DNA from: a virus
Virus record (IMG/VR): IMGVR_UViG_3300029913_001083
Location: 1-52,264 of that record
Strand: one strand, 5' to 3'
DNA length: 52,264 nucleotides
In this document: in pieces, positions 1 through 8,657 of the stretch
Numbering within the stretch: position 1 is the first letter of the stretch
Layout of the letters: every line of letters starts with the position of its first letter
Made by a program: the position numbers and the translations under genes
Notes under the pieces: model-generated
The model's database searches: none
What the model was told of the DNA's origin: nothing
Seen by the model: the letters and a program-made list of their open reading frames with translations, nothing else

Positions 1-1947
1 AAGCCGACCGCCAAGGGTTTCGTGCAGGCGTCGGCGGTCTACATCAACGGCAAGAAGGACTACACCGCCGGTGACCGGACTTCCACGCCGCTGGGCATGT
101 CAGACCGTGACGATCCGATCTTTATCGAACTCAGCGGAGCCGGCGGCGACGCATTGACCAAGCTGCTGGATCGACGCCGGGTCGACAAAAACGGCGATGA
201 GCTTCCGCTCAACGACGAACAGCCCTGGAAGTCGTTTTACTATGGCGATGCCACGGGCATCTTCGATTTGGAAACGCGTACCGTCAAAGGCGGTTTGATC
301 ATCGGCATCTTCAACCCCAGGGAATATCAGCAGATCACCACCGATACGTCCTGGGACGGCGAAGTCAGGGACATCCCGTCGTACGAAGCTGCGCTTCGCA
401 ATGCCTGGAAGTCGCCGACGACCAAGGCCGTGTTCAAGGCCGATCTGGACGAGAAGGCGACCCGGCGTGTGCTGGACAAGTGGAAGTTCTGGTTTCCGGC
501 CGACCCGTCAGACCCCAAGTGCGAAAACGACGGGGCGCTGCGGGTGATGCCGATTCCTGAACAAGCACGGCATGTGGCCCAAGCGTTTCAGACTTATCCG
601 GCCTTGCTGGAATTCTGCTGGCAGGAGACCGACTACTTGACCAAGGACGTGCTGGCTGTCTTGCGTCAGCGTCGCATGGCTGCGGTGCCGGGTGACCCGG
701 CTGAATACATGGGTGAAACCCAGGCGGCAGCGACCGCCAAGCCGCCGGTTCGGCAGCCCAGGGTAGATCCGACCCAGGCAGCGCCCACGCGTCAACCGCC
801 GCCCACTGATGAATTCAGCCCTGAATCTGAAACGGCTGGAGGCGTCGAGGAAGTCGGGTTTCAGGAAGCTGAAACCGACGCAGTTGCCGAGGAAGGCGTC
901 GTCGAGGACGAAGGTTTTACCCCGGTGGAAGAAGAATCGTTTCCCGATGAAGTCGGCGGCGAGACCGTCGAAGCCGGTGAAGAAGGAGTTGTCGAAGGAA
1001 CCGTCGAAGGCGAGGAAGCGACCGGAGGCGAATTCCAGGAGACGACCGAGGAAGCCGTCGAAGGAGTTGTCGAAGGTGAAGTCGCCGAAGGCGGCGAAGG
1101 TGAATTTCAGCAGACGGATGAAACCACCGAAGGTGTCGAGAGCACTGAGACCGCATCGTACGACGATGACCAGTATTTCGGTGCTGGTGGTGCGGAAGAA
1201 ACCGGTGGCGAGACCACCGAAGCCGCCGATACCGATGAAGCCGAGCCGATTGCAGGTGATTCGTCGGATGTGGCGTACGAGGAAGAACAGCTGGCTGGAT
1301 TGGAAGAGCCGACCGGCGAAACGCCCACGGATGCCGTGGTCGAACTTGATGCCGATGAACAACAGGCTCAACAATCCATGAACATGGCTCGTCTGCGTTC
1401 GTCCAAACGCACCAGCACGCCGGCTGCACCGCCGACCGCAACGCCTGCTCCGGCAGCACGCAAGCCGACTTTGCCTGCGCCGTCGGCTCAGGCGGCAACG
1501 CGGGCACCCGCCCCTAAGGGTGCTCCTGCTCCCAAGGGTGTCCCTGCTAAGGGTGCCCCTGCTCCTAAGGGTGCCCCTGCTCCTAAGGGTGCCCCTGCTC
1601 CTAAGGGTGCCCCTGCTCCTAAGGGTGCCCCTGCTCCCAAGGGTGCTCCCGCTTCCGCAGTTGCTCCGCAGCGGGCACCTGCGCCGAAGGGTGTTCCAGC
1701 AGCCGCTCAGCAGCGGGCACCGGCACCCAAAGGCGCTCCGGCAGCTGCTGCACAACGAGCGCCTGCGCCGAAGGGTGCTCCGGCAGCCGCTCCACAGCGG
1801 GCACCGGCACCTAAGGGTGCGGCCCCGGCGACAGCTCCTGCCCCTAAAGGTGCTCCGGCAGCCGCTCCGCAGCGGGCACCCGCTCCTAAAGGTGCTCCTG
1901 CCCCGAAGGGCGCTCCCGCTCCTAAAGGTGCTGCAGCGAAGAAGTAG
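1..1947 (+). CDS. Acidic/proline-rich protein, 5' end outside window
   Basis: The reading frame is open from base 1, so the gene begins upstream; the first in-window start candidate is a GTG at 22. The visible part (about 648 residues) has three zones. The first is a mixed-composition N-terminal region of about 220 residues that I do not recognise. The second, about residues 250-450, is very rich in Glu, Gly, Val and Thr. The third is an Ala-Pro tail from about residue 470 with many copies of a PAPKGA-type unit, ending in AAKK. The tail is basic and probably disordered, like histone-H1-style tails, so nucleic-acid or protein binding is possible; this is inference. It is the last gene before a strong terminator. 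Long antisense frames over the repeats are compositional shadows. Confidence 0.85.
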   Translation, partial: KPTAKGFVQASAVYINGKKDYTAGDRTSTPLGMSDRDDPIFIELSGAGGDALTKLLDRRRVDKNGDELPLNDEQPWKSFYYGDATGIFDLETRTVKGGLIIGIFNPREYQQITTDTSWDGEVRDIPSYEAALRNAWKSPTTKAVFKADLDEKATRRVLDKWKFWFPADPSDPKCENDGALRVMPIPEQARHVAQAFQTYPALLEFCWQETDYLTKDVLAVLRQRRMAAVPGDPAEYMGETQAAATAKPPVRQPRVDPTQAAPTRQPPPTDEFSPESETAGGVEEVGFQEAETDAVAEEGVVEDEGFTPVEEESFPDEVGGETVEAGEEGVVEGTVEGEEATGGEFQETTEEAVEGVVEGEVAEGGEGEFQQTDETTEGVESTETASYDDDQYFGAGGAEETGGETTEAADTDEAEPIAGDSSDVAYEEEQLAGLEEPTGETPTDAVVELDADEQQAQQSMNMARLRSSKRTSTPAAPPTATPAPAARKPTLPAPSAQAATRAPAPKGAPAPKGVPAKGAPAPKGAPAPKGAPAPKGAPAPKGAPAPKGAPASAVAPQRAPAPKGVPAAAQQRAPAPKGAPAAAAQRAPAPKGAPAAAPQRAPAPKGAAPATAPAPKGAPAAAPQRAPAPKGAPAPKGAPAPKGAAAKK

Positions 1948-1960
1948 TCGGACATAACGA

Positions 1961-2002
1961 AAGCACGGGGATCGGCAATAAGCGGTCCCCGTGCTTGTTT
2001 TC
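1961..2002 (+). terminator. Rho-independent terminator
   Basis: AAGCACGGGGA (1961-1971) pairs perfectly with TCCCCGTGCTT (1986-1996), with extra TCG/CGG pairing possible inside, and is followed by GTTTTC. It lies 14 bases after the stop of the preceding gene and ends the upstream transcription unit. It also argues against the GTG at 1991 as the start of the next gene, because that codon is inside the stem. Confidence 0.85.
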
Positions 2003-2014
2003 AGATCAACAGTC

Positions 2015-3538
2015 ATGGAACAAAAACGAGCCCCCCGTAAGGTCCTGTCGACTACTATCTCCAAGACGGTGTTCACCGGCGACGCAGTACCTGTTGCGTC
2101 GCCACCGGTCAGACCGTCTCACCCGGTCGCTTCCCATAGCGGAACGGGTACGGTACGCAGGCCGCAGAACAACCCGCTGGCAAAAGCCCAGCAGGCAATG
2201 AAAGAAGACAAGAATGCCCATCCGGGCATTCCGTCCCGCGTTGTCGTCAGCATGGACGAGCGCAAGCTGAATAAGAAACAGATCGCCAAGCTCCAGGCAT
2301 GGCGAGGTGCCGGCAAGGGAAAGGCAATCGACACTTACTGGGACGCACAGTTAAAAAAGGGCCGCGAGACGTTCACGCACAACTCTGTCATCGTCGCCGG
2401 CGACGAAGCCAACAATCTGGTCATCGGCATTCCCATGCCGTCCTTGGCTTTTGAATATCTGTTGTGCCAGGACGTGTTGCCGTTGGGCTTGATCATGCAC
2501 TTGGTCGGCCTGCCCGACGCACTTAAATCATCGCTGGCTTTTGAAATGATGCGATGGATCAGGGCAGCCGGCGGCGGAACGAATCTGTTCGAGCTGGAGT
2601 CCAAGTACGACGACAAGTGGAATCGCACGATCACCGGTCTTGAGCCCGGCGAGAAGAACGTCATCGTTGACTTCTGCCACTCGGTTGAAGAATGGCAGAC
2701 GCGATTGCAGAAGCGTATCGAATGGCATCAGCAGTCAATGGAAGGAACAACGGAGAATCCAGGTCCAGGCCGGGTATTTCCGGTAGGATTCTTCGTGGAC
2801 ACGATCATGGGCAAGGCGTCCTACGAAACGCAGGACAAGGTGCATAAAGAGGGATTCGCCGGCCGCAACTTCCCCGTGGAAGCGTTGAGCATCACCACGT
2901 TCATGAAAACCGTGCCGCAGATGATCGACGAATGGCCGTTTTTCCTGTGTCTGCTCAATCATCTTAAACTCGGAAAGAACGAGCAGGGAATTGAGCAGAG
3001 AAACATTGCCGGCGGTTCGGGCGTGAAATTCCAGGAATCGTTTGAGCTGGAATGCTCTACTATCAAGAAGCACATCAGCTGTCTGGACTGGGACGGACGA
3101 GTCATTCGTATCAAGAGCTACAAGAACTCGTTTGGACCCAGCGATCGGTCGATTGAGGCCCGCCTTCTGTACGGCGATGAGCCTGACGAATCCGACCAGA
3201 CCGGACAGCGACGATGGGCGTGCTGGGATTGGCACTGGTCAACGGTAAAAATGCTGACCAGCAAGCCCTGCACCGAAGGCCGCCTGTCAATGCGGTTAAA
3301 AGAGGAAGGGATTCACGTCGATGTCGACAAGACAGGAGACGCGACCGCTACAGCATGGTCGGAAACCCTTGGCATCAAAAAGAAGGATGCGATACCATGG
3401 GATCAGCTGGGCCGTATGCTGGCTGACAACGTTGATGTCAAGGAACGAATCAGACGAGCCTTGAGCATCAAGCGGCGTCCGCTTCTGCAAGGTGATTACC
3501 TTGAGCAGATGGCCGGATACATGAAGAAGACAGAATGA
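2015..3538 (+). CDS. RecA/UvsX-like recombinase (divergent Walker A)
   Basis: Putative strand-exchange ATPase of the RecA family, 507 residues from the ATG at 2015, chosen because an earlier in-frame GTG (1991) lies inside a terminator stem. Landmarks in RecA order: Walker A-like GLPDALKSS at residues 165-173, where the usual Gly before Lys is Leu; FELESKYD around 192-199 at the position of the RecA catalytic Glu segment; a Walker B-like hydrophobic strand VGFFVDT (257-263); and AGGSGVKFQES (332-342), which matches the RecA GGNALKF element that follows loop 2. The N-terminal 100 residues are a Pro/Lys-rich extension. It probably acts in phage recombination or replication. The altered P-loop raises the possibility of weak ATPase activity or a structural paralogue. 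Confidence 0.75.
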   Translation: MEQKRAPRKVLSTTISKTVFTGDAVPVASPPVRPSHPVASHSGTGTVRRPQNNPLAKAQQAMKEDKNAHPGIPSRVVVSMDERKLNKKQIAKLQAWRGAGKGKAIDTYWDAQLKKGRETFTHNSVIVAGDEANNLVIGIPMPSLAFEYLLCQDVLPLGLIMHLVGLPDALKSSLAFEMMRWIRAAGGGTNLFELESKYDDKWNRTITGLEPGEKNVIVDFCHSVEEWQTRLQKRIEWHQQSMEGTTENPGPGRVFPVGFFVDTIMGKASYETQDKVHKEGFAGRNFPVEALSITTFMKTVPQMIDEWPFFLCLLNHLKLGKNEQGIEQRNIAGGSGVKFQESFELECSTIKKHISCLDWDGRVIRIKSYKNSFGPSDRSIEARLLYGDEPDESDQTGQRRWACWDWHWSTVKMLTSKPCTEGRLSMRLKEEGIHVDVDKTGDATATAWSETLGIKKKDAIPWDQLGRMLADNVDVKERIRRALSIKRRPLLQGDYLEQMAGYMKKTE

Positions 3539-4155
3539 GTAAGAATTGGTTTAACGAACTCAATGCAGACACGACGGGCATGGAAGCCCGCCTGGCTGTG
3601 GATGACGATCAGAAGTTCGAAGAAGGACAAGTCAGATTCACCCTGCAGAAATTCAAGCTGCAGTTCTATGCCCGGCAGATGGTCGAGCAGGAACGTCAGC
3701 AGCACGGGTCGAATTATCTCAAGTTCGCTATCTTCAACGAGATGTTTCCGTCATTCCCGTTCATCATGGGGGCTTCACGCCTGAGAAACCTTCCGATCAT
3801 TCGCAATGGTCGAACGCTGGCCAAGACACCCGTCGATTACGAGGTTCATCGAGACTCGGCCAGCACCGAACCAGCGAGATTCAAGAACTTCGGCCGTGTG
3901 CCGTTCCAGTGCGCCTATCAGTATTTCTACGACAAGGCGTCAACGGACGACGACGGCCGCAAGGTTTGTCTGACGTTTCCCCGGAAAGGTTTCCTGCGTG
4001 GTATGTGCATTCACAACGACAGTTCGGAAGAACACTGGACAAGCGGGCTATCGTGGGTGTACAAGATGCCCAACGGAAGTAGGATCTACGTGCAGCCCTA
4101 CTCAGCCCTGTTAGACGCCATCCATAAAAACGGACGAGGATGGCGGCCTGATTGA
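3535..4155 (+). CDS. Hypothetical protein
   Basis: 206 residues; the start overlaps the recombinase stop as ATGA, so translational coupling is likely. The middle has aromatic-rich segments (FPSFPFIMGASRLRNLP, then CAYQYFYDK). No catalytic motif is recognised. The tight coupling to the RecA-like gene suggests a role in the same recombination or replication process, perhaps as a loader or ssDNA-binding partner, but nothing in the sequence proves it. Confidence 0.8.
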   Translation: MSKNWFNELNADTTGMEARLAVDDDQKFEEGQVRFTLQKFKLQFYARQMVEQERQQHGSNYLKFAIFNEMFPSFPFIMGASRLRNLPIIRNGRTLAKTPVDYEVHRDSASTEPARFKNFGRVPFQCAYQYFYDKASTDDDGRKVCLTFPRKGFLRGMCIHNDSSEEHWTSGLSWVYKMPNGSRIYVQPYSALLDAIHKNGRGWRPD

Positions 4156-4242
4156 CTTGTCCGGAACTTCAACTGGGTATAGACTTCGAGCCAGACAGAA
4201 CGTCGATCAATACCCCATTTCATTTTTTCAGGAGATGCCATC

Positions 4243-5133
4243 ATGGCAAAAGGTAAGACAGCTCTGTTGCCCGAAGAAGCAAAACGAGCTGACGTGTATC
4301 GTGAGATGACCGGCGACTTGAAGACCGTGGCCAAGACCCTTGACGAGATGGATCAACGCTCGTCACGCGGTTTTGTCATGCTGCGCTACGACATGGGCGC
4401 GGCTTTGAAGCCCGTCTTCGCCGAAGGAGCCAAGTACGGCAGCAATGCCGTCAAGCAGCTTGCGGTGTTCCTGGGCAAGACCCCTACTGAGCTGTATACG
4501 CTCAACGCCATCGCCACCAAGTGGACCCGGTCGGAAGTTGACGGGTTGCTCAAGCGCAAGATGGGCATGGGCGGCTATATCGGCTGGCAGCACCTGGCCG
4601 AGATCGTGGTCATCGACAAGGTGCCCGATCGTCGCAAGATGATCGATAAGGTCTTCAACGACTCTCTGTCGTCGGCGCAGATCAGCCACATCGTCAAGTC
4701 CGAGAATCTGTCCAAGGGCACTCGCGGATTTGGCGGCGGCCGCAAGCCCACGCCACCGGAGAATCCGCTGGCGGCTTACCAGCAGATTTACAGCCAGGCT
4801 CTGGAATTCAACAACCGCGTTGAAGGCTGGGAATCCAAGGGCATGGACGTCATCGACGAGATTGCGCCGGAATCTGTCACGACGATCATGTTGGAGAAGG
4901 TCACCCTGGCTCTGGAGCAGTCCGAGACCATGGTCAAGAACGTCAACGACGTTCACGAACGTTTGTCCAAGAACAAGGAGCGCATCGAAGCGATCCTTAC
5001 TCAGCAGCAGGTCGATGCCGAGGCGGCACAGGCCGAAGCAGCTGCAGCACCCGCCGAAGGCGCTGAATCCACCGACGAGAAGCCCAAAGGCAAGGGCCGG
5101 CGTCGTCCGGCTGCTGCCGCCGCAACCGCGTAG
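4243..5133 (+). CDS. Hypothetical protein, helical, basic Ala-rich tail
   Basis: 296 residues with an AGGAG ribosome binding site 8 bases before ATG. The N-terminal half (DVYREMTGDLKTVAKTLDE, RYDMGAALKPVF, YGSNAVKQLAVFLG, LYTLNAIATKW) reads as a helical bundle and faintly recalls YhcG/DUF1016-type N-terminal DNA-binding regions, a weak impression only. Around residues 195-262 there is a probable coiled coil (LEKVTLALEQSETMVKN, RLSKNKERIEAIL). The end is Ala/Glu-rich and then KGKGRRRP, a basic patch suited to nucleic-acid contact. The function is unknown; a DNA-binding accessory protein fits its place after the recombinase. Confidence 0.8.
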   Translation: MAKGKTALLPEEAKRADVYREMTGDLKTVAKTLDEMDQRSSRGFVMLRYDMGAALKPVFAEGAKYGSNAVKQLAVFLGKTPTELYTLNAIATKWTRSEVDGLLKRKMGMGGYIGWQHLAEIVVIDKVPDRRKMIDKVFNDSLSSAQISHIVKSENLSKGTRGFGGGRKPTPPENPLAAYQQIYSQALEFNNRVEGWESKGMDVIDEIAPESVTTIMLEKVTLALEQSETMVKNVNDVHERLSKNKERIEAILTQQQVDAEAAQAEAAAAPAEGAESTDEKPKGKGRRRPAAAAATA

Positions 5134-5167
5134 ACGGTACGGTAGGCTGATCTGATACGAGAGCCAG

Positions 5168-5206
5168 AGGCTCCCGGTGGTGTTGAATAGCCGCCGCCGG
5201 GAGCTT
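5168..5206 (+). other. Intergenic hairpin
   Basis: GCTCCCGGTGG (5170-5180) pairs with CCGCCGGGAGC (5194-5204) with one wobble and a 13-base loop. No run of T follows, so it is a poor intrinsic terminator; it may be an attenuator or processing site. It lies just upstream of a copy of the recurrent 15-base motif and the next start codon. Confidence 0.5.
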
Positions 5207-5215
5207 CCGGTCTAT

Positions 5216-5230
5216 AAATCAACTTTTGCG
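5216..5230 (+). promoter_or_regulatory. Recurrent 15-base motif, copy 1 (forward)
   Basis: AAATCAACTTTTGCG, identical to the consensus, ending three bases before the preferred start codon at 5234. One of seven copies in the window. If transcription starts upstream, a bound protein here would block the start region. Confidence 0.55.
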
Positions 5231-5233
5231 ATC

Positions 5234-6052
5234 ATGAGTCAGGAAGTGAACAGCTTCACTGTTTGTGTGCTGTTATTCGGCGATCACGTCGAACTGGCTC
5301 ATCGTTGTTTGAATTCGATCTGCCAGGCGTACGACCCGCGATATCTCAAGTCACTACGGATAGGCATGAACCAGGTGTGTTCCGAGACACGAGACATGGT
5401 TCAACTCCTGCCCGAGGTCTTGCCCGACACTCAGATCTTGTTGTACGACGCAGGCGACAACAATCGCCTGAAATACCCAATGATGCGTAAGATGCTGCAT
5501 GATCCGGCGTACCCGGTCATCACGCCTTACGTCATGTGGTTCGACGACGACTCGTATCTTGAGGACGGTTTGGGCTCAGCCTGGTGGCAGCAGCTGACTG
5601 AATTGATGCGGACCAGCGATATGCTGGGATCGCTTTATCGGTTTCCTCTTAGTCCTGCCCAAGCGCAGGCCATCGTTAAACAGCCGTGGTATAACGGCAA
5701 GCCGCCCATGTCGCGGTTTCTTTTTGCGACGGGCGGCTGGTGGGTGATTCGGACACGGATCATCCAGCAGTTTGATTACCCGTTTATGGACATCGTTCAC
5801 AACGGCGGCGACACAACGCTGGGCGAATTGCTGCGGCAACAGGAAAAACGTCTGCTGCAGTTTCGCACCGGCGTACGTGTTAATGCCGACGAGGAAGGCC
5901 GCGAGAGCAAAGCGGTCCGTCGAGGTCATCATCGGCCGCCGGTGTGGTCGGATTGGCCCAATCCAGTCGATCACAGTTGTCATGACTTTGAAATCACAAC
6001 ACGGGTACTACGCGAACCAGCCGGTACGCATCTGCGGCGGAATCCGACATGA
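5234..6052 (+). CDS. GT-A type glycosyltransferase-like protein
   Basis: 272 residues from ATG 5234; an alternative in-frame start at 5177 lies in the hairpin region and would run coding sequence through the repeated motif. It begins with a beta strand (FTVCVLLFGDHVE) typical of nucleotide-sugar-binding GT-A folds and has WFDDDSYLED near residue 100, a DxD-like metal/nucleotide-sugar motif. FLFATGGWWVIR and NGGDTTLGELLRQQ correspond to the acceptor side seen in GT2-like enzymes. It likely transfers a sugar from an NDP-sugar; donor and acceptor are unknown. Its stop overlaps the next start as ATGA. Confidence 0.6.
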   Translation: MSQEVNSFTVCVLLFGDHVELAHRCLNSICQAYDPRYLKSLRIGMNQVCSETRDMVQLLPEVLPDTQILLYDAGDNNRLKYPMMRKMLHDPAYPVITPYVMWFDDDSYLEDGLGSAWWQQLTELMRTSDMLGSLYRFPLSPAQAQAIVKQPWYNGKPPMSRFLFATGGWWVIRTRIIQQFDYPFMDIVHNGGDTTLGELLRQQEKRLLQFRTGVRVNADEEGRESKAVRRGHHRPPVWSDWPNPVDHSCHDFEITTRVLREPAGTHLRRNPT

Positions 6053-6483
6053 CCATCAACGTTCGTTATCTCGACGTGTCGGACGCCATCAAATCCGGCA
6101 AGCAGCCGGTTTTGCACGTAAACCGCCCTTTTGTGAATCGGACCGGCTTGCCAGCGCCGTTCTCTCGTTCGCAGCCTGGCCGCACCGGAACGTTCTGGGT
6201 GCCCAACCGCCGGATACTAGACCCGGCCGATCAAGGCTGGGCCTGCACCAAGCAGGGCGACATTGTCATTGTGCCGTTGTTTGCCTACCAGACGTCAAGC
6301 CCGTCGTCATCTAAGCTGGTGGCGGCAGGCATGACGCTGGGCATTGCCGCCATTGACGGCTTTCGTCGCATCCACGGGGCAATCCCCATTGAATCGCATT
6401 TGTTCGTCAGCGATCGCTGTTACCTGGACGAAGCCAGGAATCGCTACGACTTTTATTTTGGTCTAACCCTCAGAATTGCATAG
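6049..6483 (+). CDS. Hypothetical protein
   Basis: 144 residues, start overlapping the preceding stop (ATGA). It contains a Pro/Arg-rich stretch (NRTGLPAPFSRSQPGRTG) followed by alternating hydrophobic strands (DIVIVPLFAYQ, GMTLGIAAIDGFRR, YDFYFGLTL) suggesting a small beta-rich fold. No family is recognised. Coupling to the glycosyltransferase-like gene is the only functional hint. Confidence 0.75.
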   Translation: MTINVRYLDVSDAIKSGKQPVLHVNRPFVNRTGLPAPFSRSQPGRTGTFWVPNRRILDPADQGWACTKQGDIVIVPLFAYQTSSPSSSKLVAAGMTLGIAAIDGFRRIHGAIPIESHLFVSDRCYLDEARNRYDFYFGLTLRIA

Positions 6484-6491
6484 GAGAATTC

Positions 6492-7127
6492 ATGCCTCAA
6501 CCGACATTACCCCGTGCCGGCACGCCCATAGTGCGGACTCCCGTTGCCGTCGCCGCTCGTTCAGCCATGCCCGTCGTACCGATCAGCAAACGGGCTGGCA
6601 CGCCGGCATCCTCGGCGGCCGACAAGACGGTCGGCTTGCTGACCGGCGGGAAGCCTGCCGGCTTGCTGACCGGCGGGAAGCCTGCGGGAGAGCCGCCCAA
6701 GGACGACCCCAATGTGGTCGACTTGATTACGGACGCTGACAGCGCCATCAAGCAGATAAAGTCTAACGCGGCGGCTTTCAGCTTGGCATCCAATGCCGCC
6801 GACAATACCAATATCAAGCGGATGCCGCTGATGACCTGGACAGCCAACTTTCGTGGCACTCCAGTGGAAGTCACCTCGGATACCGATCAGCTTACCGACG
6901 CACAACGCGACAAGCTCGTGAACATTTTGATCCAGCTGCACGGCAACGATCTGCTGGCCAGCGCCCACAAGCTGCTCGATAGCGCCCAGGCTCTGGTTGA
7001 TTCGCTGGAGGAAACCATTGCCGCCGACAAGACGCCGCCGGCCAAGCCCAAACCATCGCCCGTGGTTGAGCCGGAGCCCGCCGAGGATCTTTACTCCGAC
7101 GAAGCCGGCATACCGGTCGACGACTAA
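6492..7127 (+). CDS. Hypothetical protein with tandem 9-residue repeat
   Basis: 211 residues, preceded by AGGAG. The N-terminal 70 residues are low-complexity (Pro, Ala, Thr) and contain a perfect tandem GLLTGGKPA repeat encoded by a 27-base duplication. The central part (about 75-175) is probably a small helical domain (DADSAIKQIKSNAAAF, LTDAQRDKLVNILIQL, LLDSAQALVDSLEETI). The C terminus is acidic and Pro-rich. No function is recognised. Confidence 0.75.
   Translation: MPQPTLPRAGTPIVRTPVAVAARSAMPVVPISKRAGTPASSAADKTVGLLTGGKPAGLLTGGKPAGEPPKDDPNVVDLITDADSAIKQIKSNAAAFSLASNAADNTNIKRMPLMTWTANFRGTPVEVTSDTDQLTDAQRDKLVNILIQLHGNDLLASAHKLLDSAQALVDSLEETIAADKTPPAKPKPSPVVEPEPAEDLYSDEAGIPVDD
6633..6686 (+). 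repeat. 27-base tandem duplication inside a gene
   Basis: Two adjacent 27-base copies (6633-6659 and 6660-6686), starting GGCTTGCTGACC and differing only at the last base, encode two GLLTGGKPA units in frame. This looks like recent slippage or unequal recombination. Confidence 0.9.
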
Positions 7128-7156
7128 GTTCAGGAGATAAGTTAAGGAGACGTCTT

Positions 7157-7807
7157 ATGTCTAAACCCCAAGAATTAAAGGATTTGGAGAAAGCCGTCTA
7201 CGAGGCGTTCCCCAACGACGGCTTGTATGCCAAGGCAATTGACGTTGGCGACAATCATTCAGTTCACGTCGGCATCTATGTAGGCGGCAGGCCCATCTCC
7301 TTGTTCGAGGACCGACCGGAAGTCGGCACTATCGAGATGTGGAGCCGAAATCACGAGCTGAGCGCAGAGGAGAACGGCGAACGAGACCGGACTTTGTTGC
7401 TGCTGCAGGCGTTGTGTCGGTTTTATAACACCGGCGGCAGTAAAGTTGAACTGGACTGGTACGTATCCCAGATCGAAACCATCCCCAGCTGGCCGGTGCT
7501 CAGCCCTCCTGGTTTCGGCCTAGTCAGCAGCGTGCTGACCGAAGCCGGCACGTTCGAGCATCTGTTTGCCAACCCCGACAGCCGTTACGTGGTGCGCTGG
7601 GCTGAGGGTCAGTATTTCGATATATTATCGGAGGTGCAATTCAACAATCAGGTGTTGCAATCTGAAAGGGAGCAAGCCAATGAGTCGGAACAATCCGAGA
7701 GAGACAATCGGGTCCCGGCCGGAGACTCCTTTACCCGTAGCCTCCCAGGAGCCGTACAGGATCGAGCAGATCCTCAAACTTCGCCGGACGATGGAAAAGG
7801 AGCTTAG
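7157..7807 (+). CDS. Hypothetical protein
   Basis: 216 residues with an AAGGAG site before ATG. The first 170 residues look like a folded alpha/beta domain (HSVHVGIYVGGRPISLFED, RTLLLLQALCRFYN, YVVRWAEGQYFDIL). The last 45 residues are polar and low-complexity and are read out of phase with the start of the next gene (128-base overlap), so the true fold probably ends near residue 175. Not recognised. Confidence 0.75.
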   Translation: MSKPQELKDLEKAVYEAFPNDGLYAKAIDVGDNHSVHVGIYVGGRPISLFEDRPEVGTIEMWSRNHELSAEENGERDRTLLLLQALCRFYNTGGSKVELDWYVSQIETIPSWPVLSPPGFGLVSSVLTEAGTFEHLFANPDSRYVVRWAEGQYFDILSEVQFNNQVLQSEREQANESEQSERDNRVPAGDSFTRSLPGAVQDRADPQTSPDDGKGA

Positions 7808-8657
7808 TCACTACGTCGGCACCACACCCGTAGGCCCGCAGTTCGAGCAATTCGTCACCGATGTTCGCGACTTGCTGCCCGGCAAGATGCCTGACAAGCG
7901 GCCCCAGGACTACGACAAGGTATTCGATTCACTGAGACACATGGCCGGCCAGCCGATCACCAAGGAAGATCTCAGAGACAATCTGTGGCGGCTGGCCGGC
8001 AATTTGAAACGCATAGACGGACACCTCGCCGTTCCTCCGTGGACATGTCAGCCGCAGGCCGAATGGGTGCCGGCCAACATCACGGCTATCCGCCGCCGTC
8101 GCAACAATTCCGGTGTGCTGGGCTACTTGTTTTACTTCCGCATTCTGGCAGGTCCGGCATGCCCCATGATCGTCTCCAGGTTCTGGACCAGCAGATTTTG
8201 TTACTTCCTGGCTGAATACATGGGGTTTCTCCGCGAGTACAGCTCGGTCAACCGCAATGCGGACATACCCAGGCGATTGTTTCATCATCCGTCTGAGTTC
8301 GTGACGTTGCGGCTTGAGCTGTTGTTGGAGTCACGGTTGTCTACGGGCAGAGAGCCTGGATTCGAGCGGGTGCAGGTGCCCCCGGCGCTGCTCAAGTTCA
8401 ATCTCGAACAACTAAAGTACCGCGATCGCATCGACGGCAAGCCGTACATCTGCCCGGAGGGCTACCCGGAGGACTTCCTGTGTTGCACCTGCGAGGTCGG
8501 CTACAAGAAGTGCCGGGCGGGCTGCCACGCGGAAGACTACATTGTGGGCAGCTGCCCGTCGTGCCACAACGATCACGCCTGGTTTGACCCGGAGCTGCTG
8601 AGCGCCGTGTGCGTGATCTGCTACGAAAAACAACAGATAGAAAGAGAGGCGACCTAA
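7680..8657 (+). CDS. Hypothetical protein with C-terminal Cys-rich zinc ribbon
   Basis: 325 residues from the ATG at 7680, which follows a GGGAGC site; the frame is open further upstream, but that part overlaps the previous gene and looks random. The C-terminal 75 residues contain CCTC, KKC, GCH, CPSCH and CVIC, giving enough Cys/His for two zinc sites of ribbon or treble-clef type. The middle is aromatic- and Arg-rich (RRRRNNSGVLGYLFYFRIL). A DNA- or RNA-binding role is plausible; no family is recognised. The stop TAA overlaps the next ATG by one base. Confidence 0.75.
   Translation: MSRNNPRETIGSRPETPLPVASQEPYRIEQILKLRRTMEKELSHYVGTTPVGPQFEQFVTDVRDLLPGKMPDKRPQDYDKVFDSLRHMAGQPITKEDLRDNLWRLAGNLKRIDGHLAVPPWTCQPQAEWVPANITAIRRRRNNSGVLGYLFYFRILAGPACPMIVSRFWTSRFCYFLAEYMGFLREYSSVNRNADIPRRLFHHPSEFVTLRLELLLESRLSTGREPGFERVQVPPALLKFNLEQLKYRDRIDGKPYICPEGYPEDFLCCTCEVGYKKCRAGCHAEDYIVGSCPSCHNDHAWFDPELLSAVCVICYEKQQIEREAT

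Noticed and set aside
508-2076. Long minus-strand frame opposite the first gene
   Set aside because: Its sequence is dominated by Arg/Ser/Leu repeats that mirror the Ala-Pro-Lys repeats of the plus-strand gene; no ribosome binding site; lies across a terminator.
4152-4183. TTGACT...TATAGA as a sigma70 promoter
   Set aside because: Spacing is 20 bases, too long, and the second box is poor.
5177-5233. Extended start of the GT-A gene
   Set aside because: The added codons pass through the hairpin and the recurrent motif; ATG 5234 leads directly into a normal first strand.
7566-7679. Upstream in-frame extension of the zinc-ribbon gene
   Set aside because: The extra 38 residues overlap the previous gene and look random (Ser/Thr/Cys/Arg); ATG 7680 has a GGGAGC site.
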